Of a stretch of DNA of 64,000 nt, positions 1 through 8,985 are shown one piece after another (positions within the stretch are counted from its first letter, which is position 1; every line of letters starts with the position of its first letter). The position numbers were made by a program, and so were the translations under genes. Origin of the DNA: JBQCHF01 sp051954955 (GTDB lineage Bacteria; Actinomycetota; Actinomycetes; Motilibacterales; Motilibacteraceae); contig JBQCHF010000044.1 in assembly GCA_051954955.1 (NCBI GenBank), positions 22,311 through 86,310 of the forward strand, in the 5' to 3' direction. The notes under the pieces were generated by a model. It saw only the letters and a list, made by a program, of their open reading frames with translations. It ran no database searches and was not told the DNA's origin.

Positions 1-1184
1 TGCGCGCGGGGATCCCCGCGCTGGCCGAGGGCTTCGCGCACCTCGACGGCCCCGGAGGTACCCAGGTCCCGGCCGTGGTCGCCCACGCGGTGGCCGCCAC
101 GTTCCGCGCCGCGGTGTCCAACCGGGGCGGCGCGTTCGCGCCCAGCCGGCGAGCGGAGGAGATCGTCGACGGCGCGCGGGCGGCGGTCGCCGACCTGGTG
201 GGCGGGCAGCCCGAGGGCGTCGTGCTCGGGTCGTCGATGACGTCGGTGACCTACGTGCTCGCCAACGCGCTGGCCAAGGGCTGGGGACCGGGCGACGAGG
301 TCGTCGTGAGCCGGCTCGACCACGACGCCAACGGGCGCCCCTGGGTGCAGGCGGCTGAGCGGGCGGGGGCCACGGTCCGGTGGATCGACGTCGACCCCGC
401 GACCTGCACGCTCACCGACGTCTCCGACGCGCTGTCGGAGAGGACCCGGCTGGTGGCCGTCACCGGTGCCAGCAACCTGGTCGGGACCCGCCCCGACGTC
501 CGCGCGGTGGCCGACGCGGCCCACGCCGTGGGCGCGCTGGTGGCCGTCGACGGCGTGCACCTCACCCCGCACGCGCCGGTCGACGTCGCCGCGCTGGGCG
601 CTGATATCTACGCGCTGAGCGCCTACAAGCTGTGCGGCCCGCACCTGGGCGCGGCGGTGGCCGCACCCGAGCTGCTCGACGGGCTGCGCCCGGACAAGCT
701 GGTGCCCTCCTCCGACGCGGTCCCCTCCCGCTTCGAGCACGGCACCCCGCCGTTCGAGCTGCTGGCCGGGCTGACCGCCGCCGTCGACTGGGTGGCGGCG
801 CTGCTGGACCCCCCTGGGGAGACGAGCCCGGGCAGCCGCCGTGAGCGGGTGCTGCGCTCGATGGCCGCGGTGGAGGCGCACGAGGACGTCCTGCTGGCCC
901 GGCTGCTCGCCGGCCTGGCCGAGCTGCCGGTGGCGACCTTCGGCGCCGCGCCGTCCCGCACGCCCACCGTCGCCTTCCGGGTGGAGGGCCGCAGCCCGCG
1001 CGAGGTCGCCGAGCACCTGGGTTCCCGCGGCGTCTGCGTCGGCGACGGCGACTTCTACGCCCGCGAGCTCGCCCTCGTCCTCGGCCTGCAGACCGGCGGC
1101 GGGGTGGTGCGCGCCGGCCTGGCCCCCTACAGCGACGCCACCGACGTCGACCGCCTGCTGGCGGGTCTGGCCGAGCTGGCCTGA
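1..1184 (+). CDS. Cysteine desulfurase-like class V aminotransferase (5' end outside window)
   Basis: PLP-dependent fold-type I enzyme of the cysteine-desulfurase-like subgroup; the substrate is not known from sequence. The frame is open from base 3, and the residues before the first in-window GTG (position 75) read AEGFAHLDGPGGTQVP, a typical N-terminal stretch of this family, so the real start lies upstream of the window. The PLP-lysine region is visible as YALSAYKLCGPHLG, and a conserved C-terminal FEHGTPPFE segment is present. It ends at a TGA and is followed by a repeat-filled gap facing a convergent quinone oxidoreductase. It could be an aminotransferase other than a sulfur donor enzyme. 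Confidence 0.82.
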   Translation, partial: RAGIPALAEGFAHLDGPGGTQVPAVVAHAVAATFRAAVSNRGGAFAPSRRAEEIVDGARAAVADLVGGQPEGVVLGSSMTSVTYVLANALAKGWGPGDEVVVSRLDHDANGRPWVQAAERAGATVRWIDVDPATCTLTDVSDALSERTRLVAVTGASNLVGTRPDVRAVADAAHAVGALVAVDGVHLTPHAPVDVAALGADIYALSAYKLCGPHLGAAVAAPELLDGLRPDKLVPSSDAVPSRFEHGTPPFELLAGLTAAVDWVAALLDPPGETSPGSRRERVLRSMAAVEAHEDVLLARLLAGLAELPVATFGAAPSRTPTVAFRVEGRSPREVAEHLGSRGVCVGDGDFYARELALVLGLQTGGGVVRAGLAPYSDATDVDRLLAGLAELA

Positions 1185-1198
1185 GCCCGGGCCGCTTC

Positions 1199-1287
1199 GG
1201 AATGATCACGGCAGCGTGATCGATTCATGCTTACCTCACCGAATCGCGAGAGGTAACCATGAAAAGATCACGGGACCGTGATCGTTC
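1199..1287. repeat. Type A palindromic repeat, double-arm copy
   Basis: Two GATCACG..CGTGATC palindromes (1204-1221 and 1266-1283) sit at the outer ends of a larger imperfect inverted repeat. Each arm also carries TTCATG-N-TTACCTC, facing inward across a short loop. The whole unit therefore folds as one long hairpin with nested palindromes. It lies between two convergent genes and contains no plausible reading frame. Confidence 0.75.
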
Positions 1288-1330
1288 CGGGACCGGCAGG
1301 CCCCGTCCCGTCGCCACGGCGCCGCCGCTC

Positions 1331-1353
1331 GGGAACGATCACGGGACCGTGGC
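1331..1353. repeat. Type A palindromic repeat, partial copy
   Basis: GGAACGATCACGGGACCGTGG matches the left arm and core of the other type A copies; the right arm has decayed after CCGTG. Confidence 0.6.
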
Positions 1354-1357
1354 GATG

Positions 1358-1395
1358 ACTCGCCGACCCAGGAGAATCTCCCTCGGTCGGCGAGT
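1358..1395. repeat. Type C hairpin
   Basis: Perfect 11-bp inverted repeat: ACTCGCCGACC at 1358-1368 and GGTCGGCGAGT at 1385-1395. The loop contains CAGGAGAATCTCC. A near copy occurs at 9989-10026, again directly beside a type A palindrome. Confidence 0.6.
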
Positions 1396-1397
1396 AA

Positions 1398-1424
1398 ATA
1401 TCACGAGGCCGTGATCGTTCCGAC
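1398..1424. repeat. Type A palindromic repeat
   Basis: ATCACGAGGCCGTGATCGTT is followed by CCGACCGGA. The copy at 53081-53114 has almost the same core and the same trailing bases, so the two share more than the palindrome itself. Confidence 0.65.
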
Positions 1425-1447
1425 CGGAGCCGACCCGCGCCGAGCCC

Positions 1448-2428
1448 TCACCCCACCGTGAGCAGCACCTTGCCGATGTGCTCGCCGGAGTCGATGTACC
1501 GGTGCGCCTGCGCTGCCTCCGACATCGGGTAGGAGCGGTCGACGACGGGGCGCACGTCGCCGGCGGCGAGCAGCGGCCAGACGTGCTCGCGGACCGCAGC
1601 CACGATGGCCGCCTTCTCCTCCAGCGGGCGCGCGCGCAGGCTGGTGGCCAGCACCGCGGCGCGCTTGGCGAGCAGCATGCCGAGATCCAGCTCGGCCTTG
1701 CGACCACCCTGCAGGCCGATGACGACGAGGCGTCCGTTCACCGCCAGGGCCTCCACGTTGCGCCCCAGGTACTTGGCGCCCATGTTGTCCAGGATGACGT
1801 CCACGCCCTTGCCGCCGGTGGCCGCGCGCGCCTCCTCGAGGAAGTCCGACTCCCGGTAGTTGATCGCGACGTCGGCGCCCAGCTCGCGGCAGAACTCGAG
1901 CTTTGCCGCGGTGCCGGCCGTGCACAGCACCGTCGCCCCGACGGCCTTGGCCAGCTGGATCGCCATCGTGCCGATCCCCGAGGCCCCGCCGTGCACCAGG
2001 AAGGTCTCGCCCGGCCGCAGTCCCGCGACCATGAAGACGTTGGACCACACCGTGCAGGCGACCTCGGGCAGCGCCGCCGCCCGCTCGAGCGGCACCCCGG
2101 CGGGCACCGGCAGCAGCTGCCCGGCCGGCACGACGACCTGCTCGGCGTAGCCGCCGCCGGCCAGCAGCGCGCACACCTCGTCGCCCACCGACCAGCCCTG
2201 CACGCCCTCGCCCACCGCGCTGATCCGCCCGGCGCACTCCAACCCCGGGTACGGCGCGGCGCCCGGCGGCGGCGGGTAGTGCCCCTGCCGCTGCATCAGG
2301 TCGGCGCGGTTGACCGCCGAGGCGACGACGTCGACGAGCACCTCGCCGGCACCGGGCCGCGGGTCGGGCACCTCGGCCCAGGTGAGGACGTCGGGACCAC
2401 CGGGCTCGCGGATCGTCACGGCACGCAT
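1448..2428 (-). CDS. NAD(P)H-quinone oxidoreductase, zinc-free MDR (PIG3/QOR type)
   Basis: Predicted soluble medium-chain reductase that passes electrons from NAD(P)H to quinones or enones. The N-terminal GroES-like part has the family opening MRAVTIREPGGPDVL. The Rossmann part has the nucleotide-binding stretch HGGASGIGTMAIQLAKA at about residues 140-157. The zinc-binding residues of alcohol dehydrogenases are absent, as usual for this subgroup. The ATG at 2428 is preferred over an in-frame start 33 nt upstream because the family N-terminus begins here and a TAGCGT box lies 7 nt before it. At 326 aa it has the usual length. Confidence 0.88.
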   Translation of the reverse strand: MRAVTIREPGGPDVLTWAEVPDPRPGAGEVLVDVVASAVNRADLMQRQGHYPPPPGAAPYPGLECAGRISAVGEGVQGWSVGDEVCALLAGGGYAEQVVVPAGQLLPVPAGVPLERAAALPEVACTVWSNVFMVAGLRPGETFLVHGGASGIGTMAIQLAKAVGATVLCTAGTAAKLEFCRELGADVAINYRESDFLEEARAATGGKGVDVILDNMGAKYLGRNVEALAVNGRLVVIGLQGGRKAELDLGMLLAKRAAVLATSLRARPLEEKAAIVAAVREHVWPLLAAGDVRPVVDRSYPMSEAAQAHRYIDSGEHIGKVLLTVG

Positions 2429-2435
2429 GAGGGGC

Positions 2436-2441
2436 ACGCTA
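2436..2441 (-). promoter_or_regulatory. Candidate -10 box for a leaderless quinone oxidoreductase mRNA
   Basis: On the minus strand TAGCGT ends 7 nt before the ATG at 2428. No Shine-Dalgarno sequence is present. The same spacing is seen at four other genes in the window. Confidence 0.4.
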
Positions 2442-2485
2442 CCCAGCGGTGCGCTCCGCACCGGCCGGCGGACCCGGCACCGAGC

Positions 2486-3685
2486 TCAGCCGACGAGCCG
2501 GGCCGGCCGCGCCGGGAACGGGTCGCGCGCCCAGGGCAGCGCGAGCGCCTCCACCAGCTGCCCGGCCCGGGCACCGCCGGGCGGCACCACGGCCAGGGCG
2601 TCGGCCTCCACCAGCCCCCGCAGCATCGCCGGGCCTGCGTGCAGCGACGGCTGCCCCTCCCGCAGCGGCAGTACCCGGGTGTCGGTGGGGTGCCCGGTGA
2701 CGTCGGCGGCCAGCAGCGCCTCGCCGGAGGGGACCGTCCAGCCGGACAGCGCGCCCAGCAGCGGCCCCACCAGGGTGGCCAGCCCGGTCACCGCGGCCAG
2801 CGGGTTGCCCGGCAGCCCCACCAGCCACCGGCCCGGCCCCCGCTCGGCCAGCAGCATCGGATGGCCCGGGCGCACCCGCACGCCGTCCACGAGCAGCCGG
2901 GCGCCGGCCTGCGCCAGCACCGCGTGCAGGTGGTCGACCGGGCCGGCCGCGGTGCTGCCGGTGGTCACCACCAGCGGCACGTCCAGCGCGGCCAGCCGCT
3001 GCGCGAGCACCTCGGCGACGTCGGGCACGTGCTCCACCGCGACCACCTGCGCTCCGTATCCGGCCAGCCACGCCGGCAGCGCCGGACCGAGCGCGTCGCG
3101 CACCCGGCCCTGCCGCGGCGGCCCGTCCAGCAGCAGCTCGTCGCCCAGCACCAGCACCGCGACCTCGGGCGCGGGGACGACCTCGAGCACGTCGAGGCCG
3201 GCCGCGCTGGCCAGGGCGACCACGGCCGGGGTCACCAGCGCCCCGGCGCGCACCAGGACGTCGCCGGCCCGGGCCTCCTGCCCGCGGGGCCGGGCGTCCT
3301 TGCCGAGCTCGGGATCGGCGGCGGTCAGGACGTCCCCGACGACGGTGCCGTGCTCGCGGCGCACCACCGCGTCGGCGCCCGCAGGCAGCCAGGTGCCGGT
3401 GCCGACCACGCGCGCGGTGCCGGGGGGCAGCGGTTCGCCGAGCTGCCCGGCCAGCTGCCGGCCGTCCACCCGCCACGGCCCGGCGCCGGCCACCGCCCAC
3501 CCGTCCATGGCGGAGACGGCCGAGGGCGGCAGGTCCACCACCGCGCGGACGTCGGCGGCCAGGACCCGCCCGAGCGCGACGTCGACCGCCACCGTGGTGC
3601 CGGTCAGCCGAGGCACCGCGGCGGCGCGGTCGCGCGCGGCCGCCCAGGGCAGGTCGTGCTGCGGCGCGCCGCGGTCCGTGTCCAC
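2486..3685 (-). CDS. moeA: Molybdopterin molybdotransferase MoeA
   Basis: Cytosolic enzyme that inserts molybdate into adenylylated molybdopterin in molybdenum cofactor synthesis. Family landmarks are SAMDGWAV near the N-terminus, the MPT-binding stretch VVTTGSTAAGPVDHLH in the middle, and VGLPGNPLAAV near the end. At 399 aa the length is normal. The GTG start has a TAGCGT box 6 nt upstream. A related gene, mobA, lies about 6.5 kb away at 10137-10694, so cofactor genes are loosely grouped here. The next gene downstream, the quinone oxidoreductase, follows after 57 nt and may be co-transcribed. Confidence 0.93.
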   Translation of the reverse strand: MDTDRGAPQHDLPWAAARDRAAAVPRLTGTTVAVDVALGRVLAADVRAVVDLPPSAVSAMDGWAVAGAGPWRVDGRQLAGQLGEPLPPGTARVVGTGTWLPAGADAVVRREHGTVVGDVLTAADPELGKDARPRGQEARAGDVLVRAGALVTPAVVALASAAGLDVLEVVPAPEVAVLVLGDELLLDGPPRQGRVRDALGPALPAWLAGYGAQVVAVEHVPDVAEVLAQRLAALDVPLVVTTGSTAAGPVDHLHAVLAQAGARLLVDGVRVRPGHPMLLAERGPGRWLVGLPGNPLAAVTGLATLVGPLLGALSGWTVPSGEALLAADVTGHPTDTRVLPLREGQPSLHAGPAMLRGLVEADALAVVPPGGARAGQLVEALALPWARDPFPARPARLVG

Positions 3686-3691
3686 CCGGCA

Positions 3692-3697
3692 ACGCTA
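3692..3697 (-). promoter_or_regulatory. Candidate -10 box for a leaderless moeA mRNA
   Basis: Minus-strand TAGCGT lies 6 nt before the moeA GTG, with no ribosome-binding site between them. It sits in the 268-bp divergent region shared with the conservon. Confidence 0.4.
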
Positions 3698-3953
3698 ACC
3701 GGTTCGTCCCCGCCACCCGCGGCGGCCGCGGGGCGACCGCGGCCCGCCCCTCCACGAGGCACCGGACCGGCCCGCGACCGCCTCCGATCGCAGAGCCCGT
3801 TGCGCCGTCCGGGTTACCCCCGCCGGTGCAGGCGCACCAGGTGTCCGCGGAAGGGTCAAGGCGACGCGCCGCCTGCCCGATGAGTCGGAAGCAGGCCCGG
3901 GGGATCTTCGATCCGCGGGGCTTCTGGTCCGACACGGAACGGGAAGGTCGTCC

Positions 3954-6900
3954 ATGCTGCGCAACCTCGGGATCCGCTCGAAGCTGCTGGCCCTGGTGGC
4001 CGTCCCGATGGCCCTGCTGCTCGCGGTGTCGCTCGTGGTCGTGGTCGGCGCACGGTCGCAGGCCGTGCGCGCCCAGCAGGTCGAGGACCTGATCGGCGCG
4101 TCCGCGCTGCTGGACCAGACGATCCACGCGCTGCAGAGCGAGCGGAGCGCCACCGTCGCCTTCGTGCTGGACGGGCGCAAGGACGCCGACGGCCGGCTCG
4201 CGCAGGCCCGGAAGAAGACCGACGCCTCGCTCGACGTCGTCCGTGCGGCCATCAAGGGGATGGACTTCACGTCCATCAGCCCTGCGCTCGCCTCCGGCGT
4301 GGCTGCCTCCGCCGCCCTGCACGACCAGCTCCCGACCACCCGCAAGCTCGTCGACCAGGGCGCCTCCGACGTCTCCGCCCTCACCGGCCTCTACGACCGG
4401 TCCATCGCCACCGACCTGGGCCTCGCCTCCGTGGTGGCCGACGTCGCCGGGGACCAGCAGCTGGCCCGATCGGTCCGCGCCTACGGCGCGCTGTCCACCG
4501 CCATCGAGGCCAACGCGCAGGAGCGGGACCTGCTCTACGGCGCCTACAGCCGCCAGCGCATGGACGACAGCACCTACCAGCAGTTCGCCTCGCTGCTGGG
4601 GCAGCAGAACCTGCAGCTGGCCACCTTCCGCCAGCTCAGCGGCACCGACGCCCGCTTCGCGCTGGACAGGGCGCTGGCCCAGGCCGACGCCTTCACCGTC
4701 AGCGACCAGCGGCAGGCCGCCGGTCGGCTGCTGCGCGGCGAGCAGGCCGGTGACCCGGTCAAGGTCGCGCAGGCCGAATCCGGCCGGATCGCGCCGCTGG
4801 TGCAGCTGGAGGTCTCCACCGTCTCCACCGTCCGGGACCAGGCGGCCGCGGCGGCTTCGGCCGCCACCCAGCGGGCCCTGCTGGTCCTCGCGCTCGCGCT
4901 GCTCGGCCTGCTCCTCGCCGTCCTGCTCGCGCTGCTGATGTCCCGCCGGATCGTGGCCCCGCTGCGCCGGCTCACCGAGGCGGCCGGCCGGATCGGCGAG
5001 CAGCTGCCGACGATGGTGGAGCGGATGCAGACCCCGGGTGAGGGCCCGGGCGTGGAGCTCGAGCCGGTGGCCGTGGAGTCCAAGGACGAGATCGGCCGGC
5101 TGGCCGAGGCCTTCAACGTGGTCAACGCGACCACCGTGGAGGTGGCCCAGGAGCAGGCCGCGCTGCGCGCCTCGATCGCCGAGATGTTCGTCAACGTGGC
5201 CCGCCGCAACCAGGTGCTGCTGGGCCGCCAGCTCTCCTTCATCGACCAGCTCGAGCAGCGCGAGGAGGACCCGGACCAGCTGGACAACCTGTTCCGCCTG
5301 GACCACCTCGCCACCCGGATGCGCCGCAACGCCGAGAGCCTGCTCGTGCTCGCCGGCATCGACGGCAACCGTCGCCTGCGCCGGCCGATGCCGCTCTCCG
5401 ACGTCGTGCGCACCGCCGCCTCCGAGATCGAGCAGTACGAGCGGGTGGACCTGTCCACCACCATCAATCCCCGGGTCAGCGGCCGCCTGGCGCTCACCAC
5501 CGCGCACCTGCTGGCCGAGCTGCTGGAGAACGCCACCCACTTCTCCAACCCGGACACCCGGGTCGTGGTCAGCAGCCGGCTGGAGGAGCACGGCGTCGGG
5601 CTGACCATCACCGACTACGGCCTGGGCATGAGCGAGGAGGAGGTCGAGGCCGCTAACGAGCGGATCGCCCACCCCCCGGTCACCGAGATCGCCGTCGCCC
5701 AGCGCCTCGGCTTCTACGTCGTCGGTCGGCTCGCACAGCGGCTGGGCGCCACGGTGCGCCTGCGCCGCGGGCGCAGCTCCGGGATCGTCGTGGACCTGCT
5801 CCTGCCGGTCGAGGTGTTCGAGCCGGGCAGCGTGCCCACGCTCTCGCCCTCCGAGCCGGTGCGCGCCCTCGCCGACGCGCTGTCGGAGATCCCGGAGGAG
5901 GCGCCGGCCGCCCCGTCGGCTCCGTCCACCGCGGACGCGTCCTCGCTCGACGAGGTGCTGCAGCAGCCGGTCGACCGGCCGATCGACACCTCCGTCGCGG
6001 CCATGGCGGCCGCTCCCGCTGCCGGCGTCGAGCCGGTGTTCGAGATCGACGTGCGCCGGCCTGCGGCCGACCGTCCCGCACCTCCGCTGCCCTCGCGCGG
6101 GCGCTCCCCGCTGCCGGCCCGCGGCCGGGCCGGGGACGCCCCCGCCGAGCCGGTGCCGGCCCCGCCCGCCGACGACGTGCCCGCGGCGCCGCCCGCGCAG
6201 GCGCCGGCGGACTTCGCCCCGGAGACGGTGGCCCTGGCCGACGCCCCCGCCCTGCCCTCGCGTTCGCGCGGCGCCGTCGGCTCAGGCTCCGGTTCCGACA
6301 GCAGCGGCAGCGCCAGCACCGCCGGCGGCGAGCCGCACGGCGGCTCGGGTGACGAGCCAGGGGAGGTCGCGCAGGGCGGGGTCGAGCCCGTCGCGGCCGA
6401 CGCGCCCGAGGACAGCGTTGTCGAGGACGGCGTTGTCGAGGAGGACGTGGTCCTGGAGGACGTGGTCATGGGGGACGTGGTCGAGGACGGCGTGGTCGAG
6501 CACGCGGCTGGCGAGCCCACCGACCAGAGCGGTGACCCCGTCCCGGCCGAGCCGACCGACGAGACCGCCGACGAGACCGCCGACGAGTCCTCCGACGTGA
6601 CGACGGACGAGGCCGCCGACGTGACGACCGACGAGACGACCGACGAGATGACCGTGGAGGCGTCGCTGAGCACCACCGACCGCGCGGCGCGCCACGGCTC
6701 GCGCCGCTCCATCTTCAGCTTCTGGCGCCGTCGCAAGCACCGTGACGAGCCGGGCGAGGTGCTGCCGGCCGCACCGCAGGACGCGGAGCCGGTCGAGGGC
6801 CTTGCCGCCATCGACGACACCGAGCCCAGCGCGTCCACCGAGCCCAGCGCGTCCACCGAGCTGCCCGCGTCCACCCAGATCCCCGGGTCCACGCAGACTG

Positions 6901-8048
6901 CTGCGCCGGCCGCGGCCTCGACGGACCTGACCGTCCCGGTCCAGCCGGTGCGGGAGGAGCCGTCCGCTGGCGTCCCGCTCGCCGCCGTCCCGGTGCCGGC
7001 GTCGGAGCCGGTCGGGTTCGACGTGCCGGTCGCGCCGCACGCGGAGCCGGTCCCTGCACCCGACTTCTCCGACACTGTGTCGGAGCGGGCCGCGGTGCTC
7101 GAGGCCCTCAGCGCGTCCCTCACGCCCGCCGTCGAGGACCGGGTGACCGAGCCGGCGCCCGAGACCGCCCCGGCCGCCGAGCCGGTGGCGCCGTTCGTCA
7201 CCTTCCGTCCCGCGGTGGACGTGCTGCCGCAGCGCGGTGGCGGCCGGCGTGGCCGCAAGGGCCGCCAGGCCGAGCCGGTCGTGTCCGCGCAGCCGGCCGC
7301 CCCGCCGGTGCCCGCCCCGGTCCCGACGGCCCAGGTGCCTCCGGCGCCGTCGGTCGCCCCGATGCAGGTGGGAGGCCAGGCCGGCTTCGGCGAGGCACCG
7401 CTGCCGGCCCGCGGCCCGGTCGTCCCGCCCACCCCGGCGGCCCCGGTCCCGGCCCCCGCCGGACCGTTCGCCGGCGCGCCGGCCGCGCTGTCCTCGGCAG
7501 CCTCGTTCGCCGACCTGCACACCCGCCCGGTGCCCGCGCCGGCGCCCAGCCCGGAGGCACCGGCCGGCCCGCCGCTGCAGCCGCCGGCGCCTGCCGGTCC
7601 CTTCGGTGCCGGCCCCTTCGGTGCCGGCCCGCTCGGGGCGGCCCCCTCGATCGACGGCCCGTTCGCCGACGCCGCCGCCATCGCCGCGGGTGCCGAGCTG
7701 GCCTCGGCTGCGCTCACCGAGCTCTCCCGCCTGTCCAGCGGCTACGAGCCGGCGTTCAAGCCGACCCCGCAGGCCGACGCCGGGCTGGCCCGCCGCCGGC
7801 CCCGCGAGGAGGCCGCTCCGGCGCAGGCCACCCCCGCGGCCCCGCTGGCGGCCCGCGTGCCCGCCGCAGTGCCCGCCCCGGTGCCGCCGGCTCCGGCCGC
7901 CGCCCCGGATCCGGCCAACGCCGCCCGGCGCAGCCCGGAGGAGGTCCGCTCCCGCCTGTCCGGCTTCCGCTCCGGCGTCGAGCGGGCGCGCACCGCGGCG
8001 CCCGCCCCCCAGCCCCTGACCGACGCCCCGACGACGGACACCCCGTGA
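3954..8048 (+). CDS. cvnA: Conservon sensor histidine kinase (CvnA-type) with very long C-terminal tail
   Basis: Membrane sensor kinase, first gene of an actinobacterial conservon. Transmembrane segments at about residues 13-33 and 307-331 enclose an extracytoplasmic nitrate/nitrite-sensing-type helical domain. A HAMP region, a DHp-like segment (FRLDHLATRMRRNAES) and an ATPase domain follow (N-box ELLENATHFSNPD near 522, G-box DYGLGMS near 553). After about residue 620 come roughly 740 residues rich in Pro, Ala, Glu and Asp. These include acidic DETADETADE-type repeats around 820-900, TEPSAS repeats and GPFGA repeats. The tail is predicted to be disordered. The ATG follows GGGAAGG. The next three genes are the usual conservon partners. 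Confidence 0.92.
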   Translation: MLRNLGIRSKLLALVAVPMALLLAVSLVVVVGARSQAVRAQQVEDLIGASALLDQTIHALQSERSATVAFVLDGRKDADGRLAQARKKTDASLDVVRAAIKGMDFTSISPALASGVAASAALHDQLPTTRKLVDQGASDVSALTGLYDRSIATDLGLASVVADVAGDQQLARSVRAYGALSTAIEANAQERDLLYGAYSRQRMDDSTYQQFASLLGQQNLQLATFRQLSGTDARFALDRALAQADAFTVSDQRQAAGRLLRGEQAGDPVKVAQAESGRIAPLVQLEVSTVSTVRDQAAAAASAATQRALLVLALALLGLLLAVLLALLMSRRIVAPLRRLTEAAGRIGEQLPTMVERMQTPGEGPGVELEPVAVESKDEIGRLAEAFNVVNATTVEVAQEQAALRASIAEMFVNVARRNQVLLGRQLSFIDQLEQREEDPDQLDNLFRLDHLATRMRRNAESLLVLAGIDGNRRLRRPMPLSDVVRTAASEIEQYERVDLSTTINPRVSGRLALTTAHLLAELLENATHFSNPDTRVVVSSRLEEHGVGLTITDYGLGMSEEEVEAANERIAHPPVTEIAVAQRLGFYVVGRLAQRLGATVRLRRGRSSGIVVDLLLPVEVFEPGSVPTLSPSEPVRALADALSEIPEEAPAAPSAPSTADASSLDEVLQQPVDRPIDTSVAAMAAAPAAGVEPVFEIDVRRPAADRPAPPLPSRGRSPLPARGRAGDAPAEPVPAPPADDVPAAPPAQAPADFAPETVALADAPALPSRSRGAVGSGSGSDSSGSASTAGGEPHGGSGDEPGEVAQGGVEPVAADAPEDSVVEDGVVEEDVVLEDVVMGDVVEDGVVEHAAGEPTDQSGDPVPAEPTDETADETADESSDVTTDEAADVTTDETTDEMTVEASLSTTDRAARHGSRRSIFSFWRRRKHRDEPGEVLPAAPQDAEPVEGLAAIDDTEPSASTEPSASTELPASTQIPGSTQTAAPAAASTDLTVPVQPVREEPSAGVPLAAVPVPASEPVGFDVPVAPHAEPVPAPDFSDTVSERAAVLEALSASLTPAVEDRVTEPAPETAPAAEPVAPFVTFRPAVDVLPQRGGGRRGRKGRQAEPVVSAQPAAPPVPAPVPTAQVPPAPSVAPMQVGGQAGFGEAPLPARGPVVPPTPAAPVPAPAGPFAGAPAALSSAASFADLHTRPVPAPAPSPEAPAGPPLQPPAPAGPFGAGPFGAGPLGAAPSIDGPFADAAAIAAGAELASAALTELSRLSSGYEPAFKPTPQADAGLARRRPREEAAPAQATPAAPLAARVPAAVPAPVPPAPAAAPDPANAARRSPEEVRSRLSGFRSGVERARTAAPAPQPLTDAPTTDTP

Positions 8049-8100
8049 CCACCCGCTCCCACGTCTGCCGCGAGACGACGACCACCGGAGGAACGACACC

Positions 8101-8556
8101 GTGAGCACCCTGAGCACCGAGGCGGCCAACTTCAACTGGCTGCTGGGCAACTTCGTCAAGAGCGTGCCGGGCGTGCGCCACACGCTCGTCGTCTCGGCCG
8201 ACGGCCTGCTCATGGCGATGTCGGACGACCTCGACCGCACCGCCGGCGACCAGATGTCGGCGATCGTCTCGGGTCTGGCCAGCCTCACCCGTGGGGCCGC
8301 CCGCCAGCTCGGCGGCGGCACCGTGCGTCAGGCGGTGGTGGAGATGGACGACCTGTTCCTGTTCACCACCAACGTCAACGACGGCTCGGTCCTGGCGGTC
8401 GTCGCCGAGGCCAGCTGCGACGTCGGCCTGGTGGGCTACGAGATGACGCTGCTGGTCAGCCGGGCCGAGGCCACGATGACCCCGCAGCTGATCACCGAGA
8501 TGCGCTCGCGCCTCCCGGTCGGGGGCCCCGCCCGTCCCGCCGGCGTGGTCGGGTAA
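8101..8556 (+). CDS. cvnB: Roadblock/LC7 domain protein (CvnB)
   Basis: Small single-domain protein of 151 aa that in conservons acts with the small GTPase CvnD, probably as a regulator of its nucleotide cycle. It matches actinobacterial roadblock proteins: FNWLLGNFVKSVPGVRHTLV at the N-terminus, then VVSADGLLMAMS and a central QMSAIVSGLASLTRGAARQ helix. The GTG start has a clear GGAGG 7-8 nt upstream. It sits 52 nt after cvnA and 6 nt before cvnC, so it belongs to the same operon. Confidence 0.95.
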   Translation: MSTLSTEAANFNWLLGNFVKSVPGVRHTLVVSADGLLMAMSDDLDRTAGDQMSAIVSGLASLTRGAARQLGGGTVRQAVVEMDDLFLFTTNVNDGSVLAVVAEASCDVGLVGYEMTLLVSRAEATMTPQLITEMRSRLPVGGPARPAGVVG

Positions 8557-8562
8557 CCGGCG

Positions 8563-8985
8563 ATGGCGACCCGCGACCCGGCGCGCCGCGTCTTCGACCG
8601 ACCTGCCGACGACCCGGACGGGACCGAGCCCGAGGAGGCCCGCACCGTCCGGCCCTACACGGTGACCGGCGGGCGCACCCGCGCCCGCACCGCCGACCTG
8701 CCGCTCGAGGCGCTCGTGCGAGCCCTCGGGCCGGTGCCGACCGGGGGCGGTCTCGCCCTCGAGCGGCTGGCGATCCTGGAGCTCACGAGCGAACGGATCC
8801 TCTCGGTGGCCGAGCTCTCGGCCCACCTGCACGTCCCGCTCGGCGTCGTCCGCGTCCTCGTGGGCGACCTGGCGGCGGAGGGGCTGGTGGCCGTCTACGG
8901 CGCCGGCGCCACCACCGCATCCTCCACACCCGCGACCGACCTGTCCGTCCTGGAGAGTGTTCTCAATGGCATTTCCGCGCTCTGA
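8563..8985 (+). CDS. cvnC: DUF742 winged-helix protein (CvnC)
   Basis: 140-aa member of the DUF742 family found in conservons. It carries the signature RPYTVTGGRTRARTADLPLE followed by a winged-helix-like C-terminus (ILSVAELSAHLHVPLGVVRV). The partner role between CvnB and CvnD is known only from family context. It starts 6 nt after cvnB, and its last 20 nt overlap the start of cvnD, consistent with translational coupling. Confidence 0.93.
   Translation: MATRDPARRVFDRPADDPDGTEPEEARTVRPYTVTGGRTRARTADLPLEALVRALGPVPTGGGLALERLAILELTSERILSVAELSAHLHVPLGVVRVLVGDLAAEGLVAVYGAGATTASSTPATDLSVLESVLNGISAL

Noticed and set aside
2439..5672. A 1077-codon minus-strand frame across moeA and the conservon kinase
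   Set aside because: No domain content; the moeA and kinase frames carry the family motifs.
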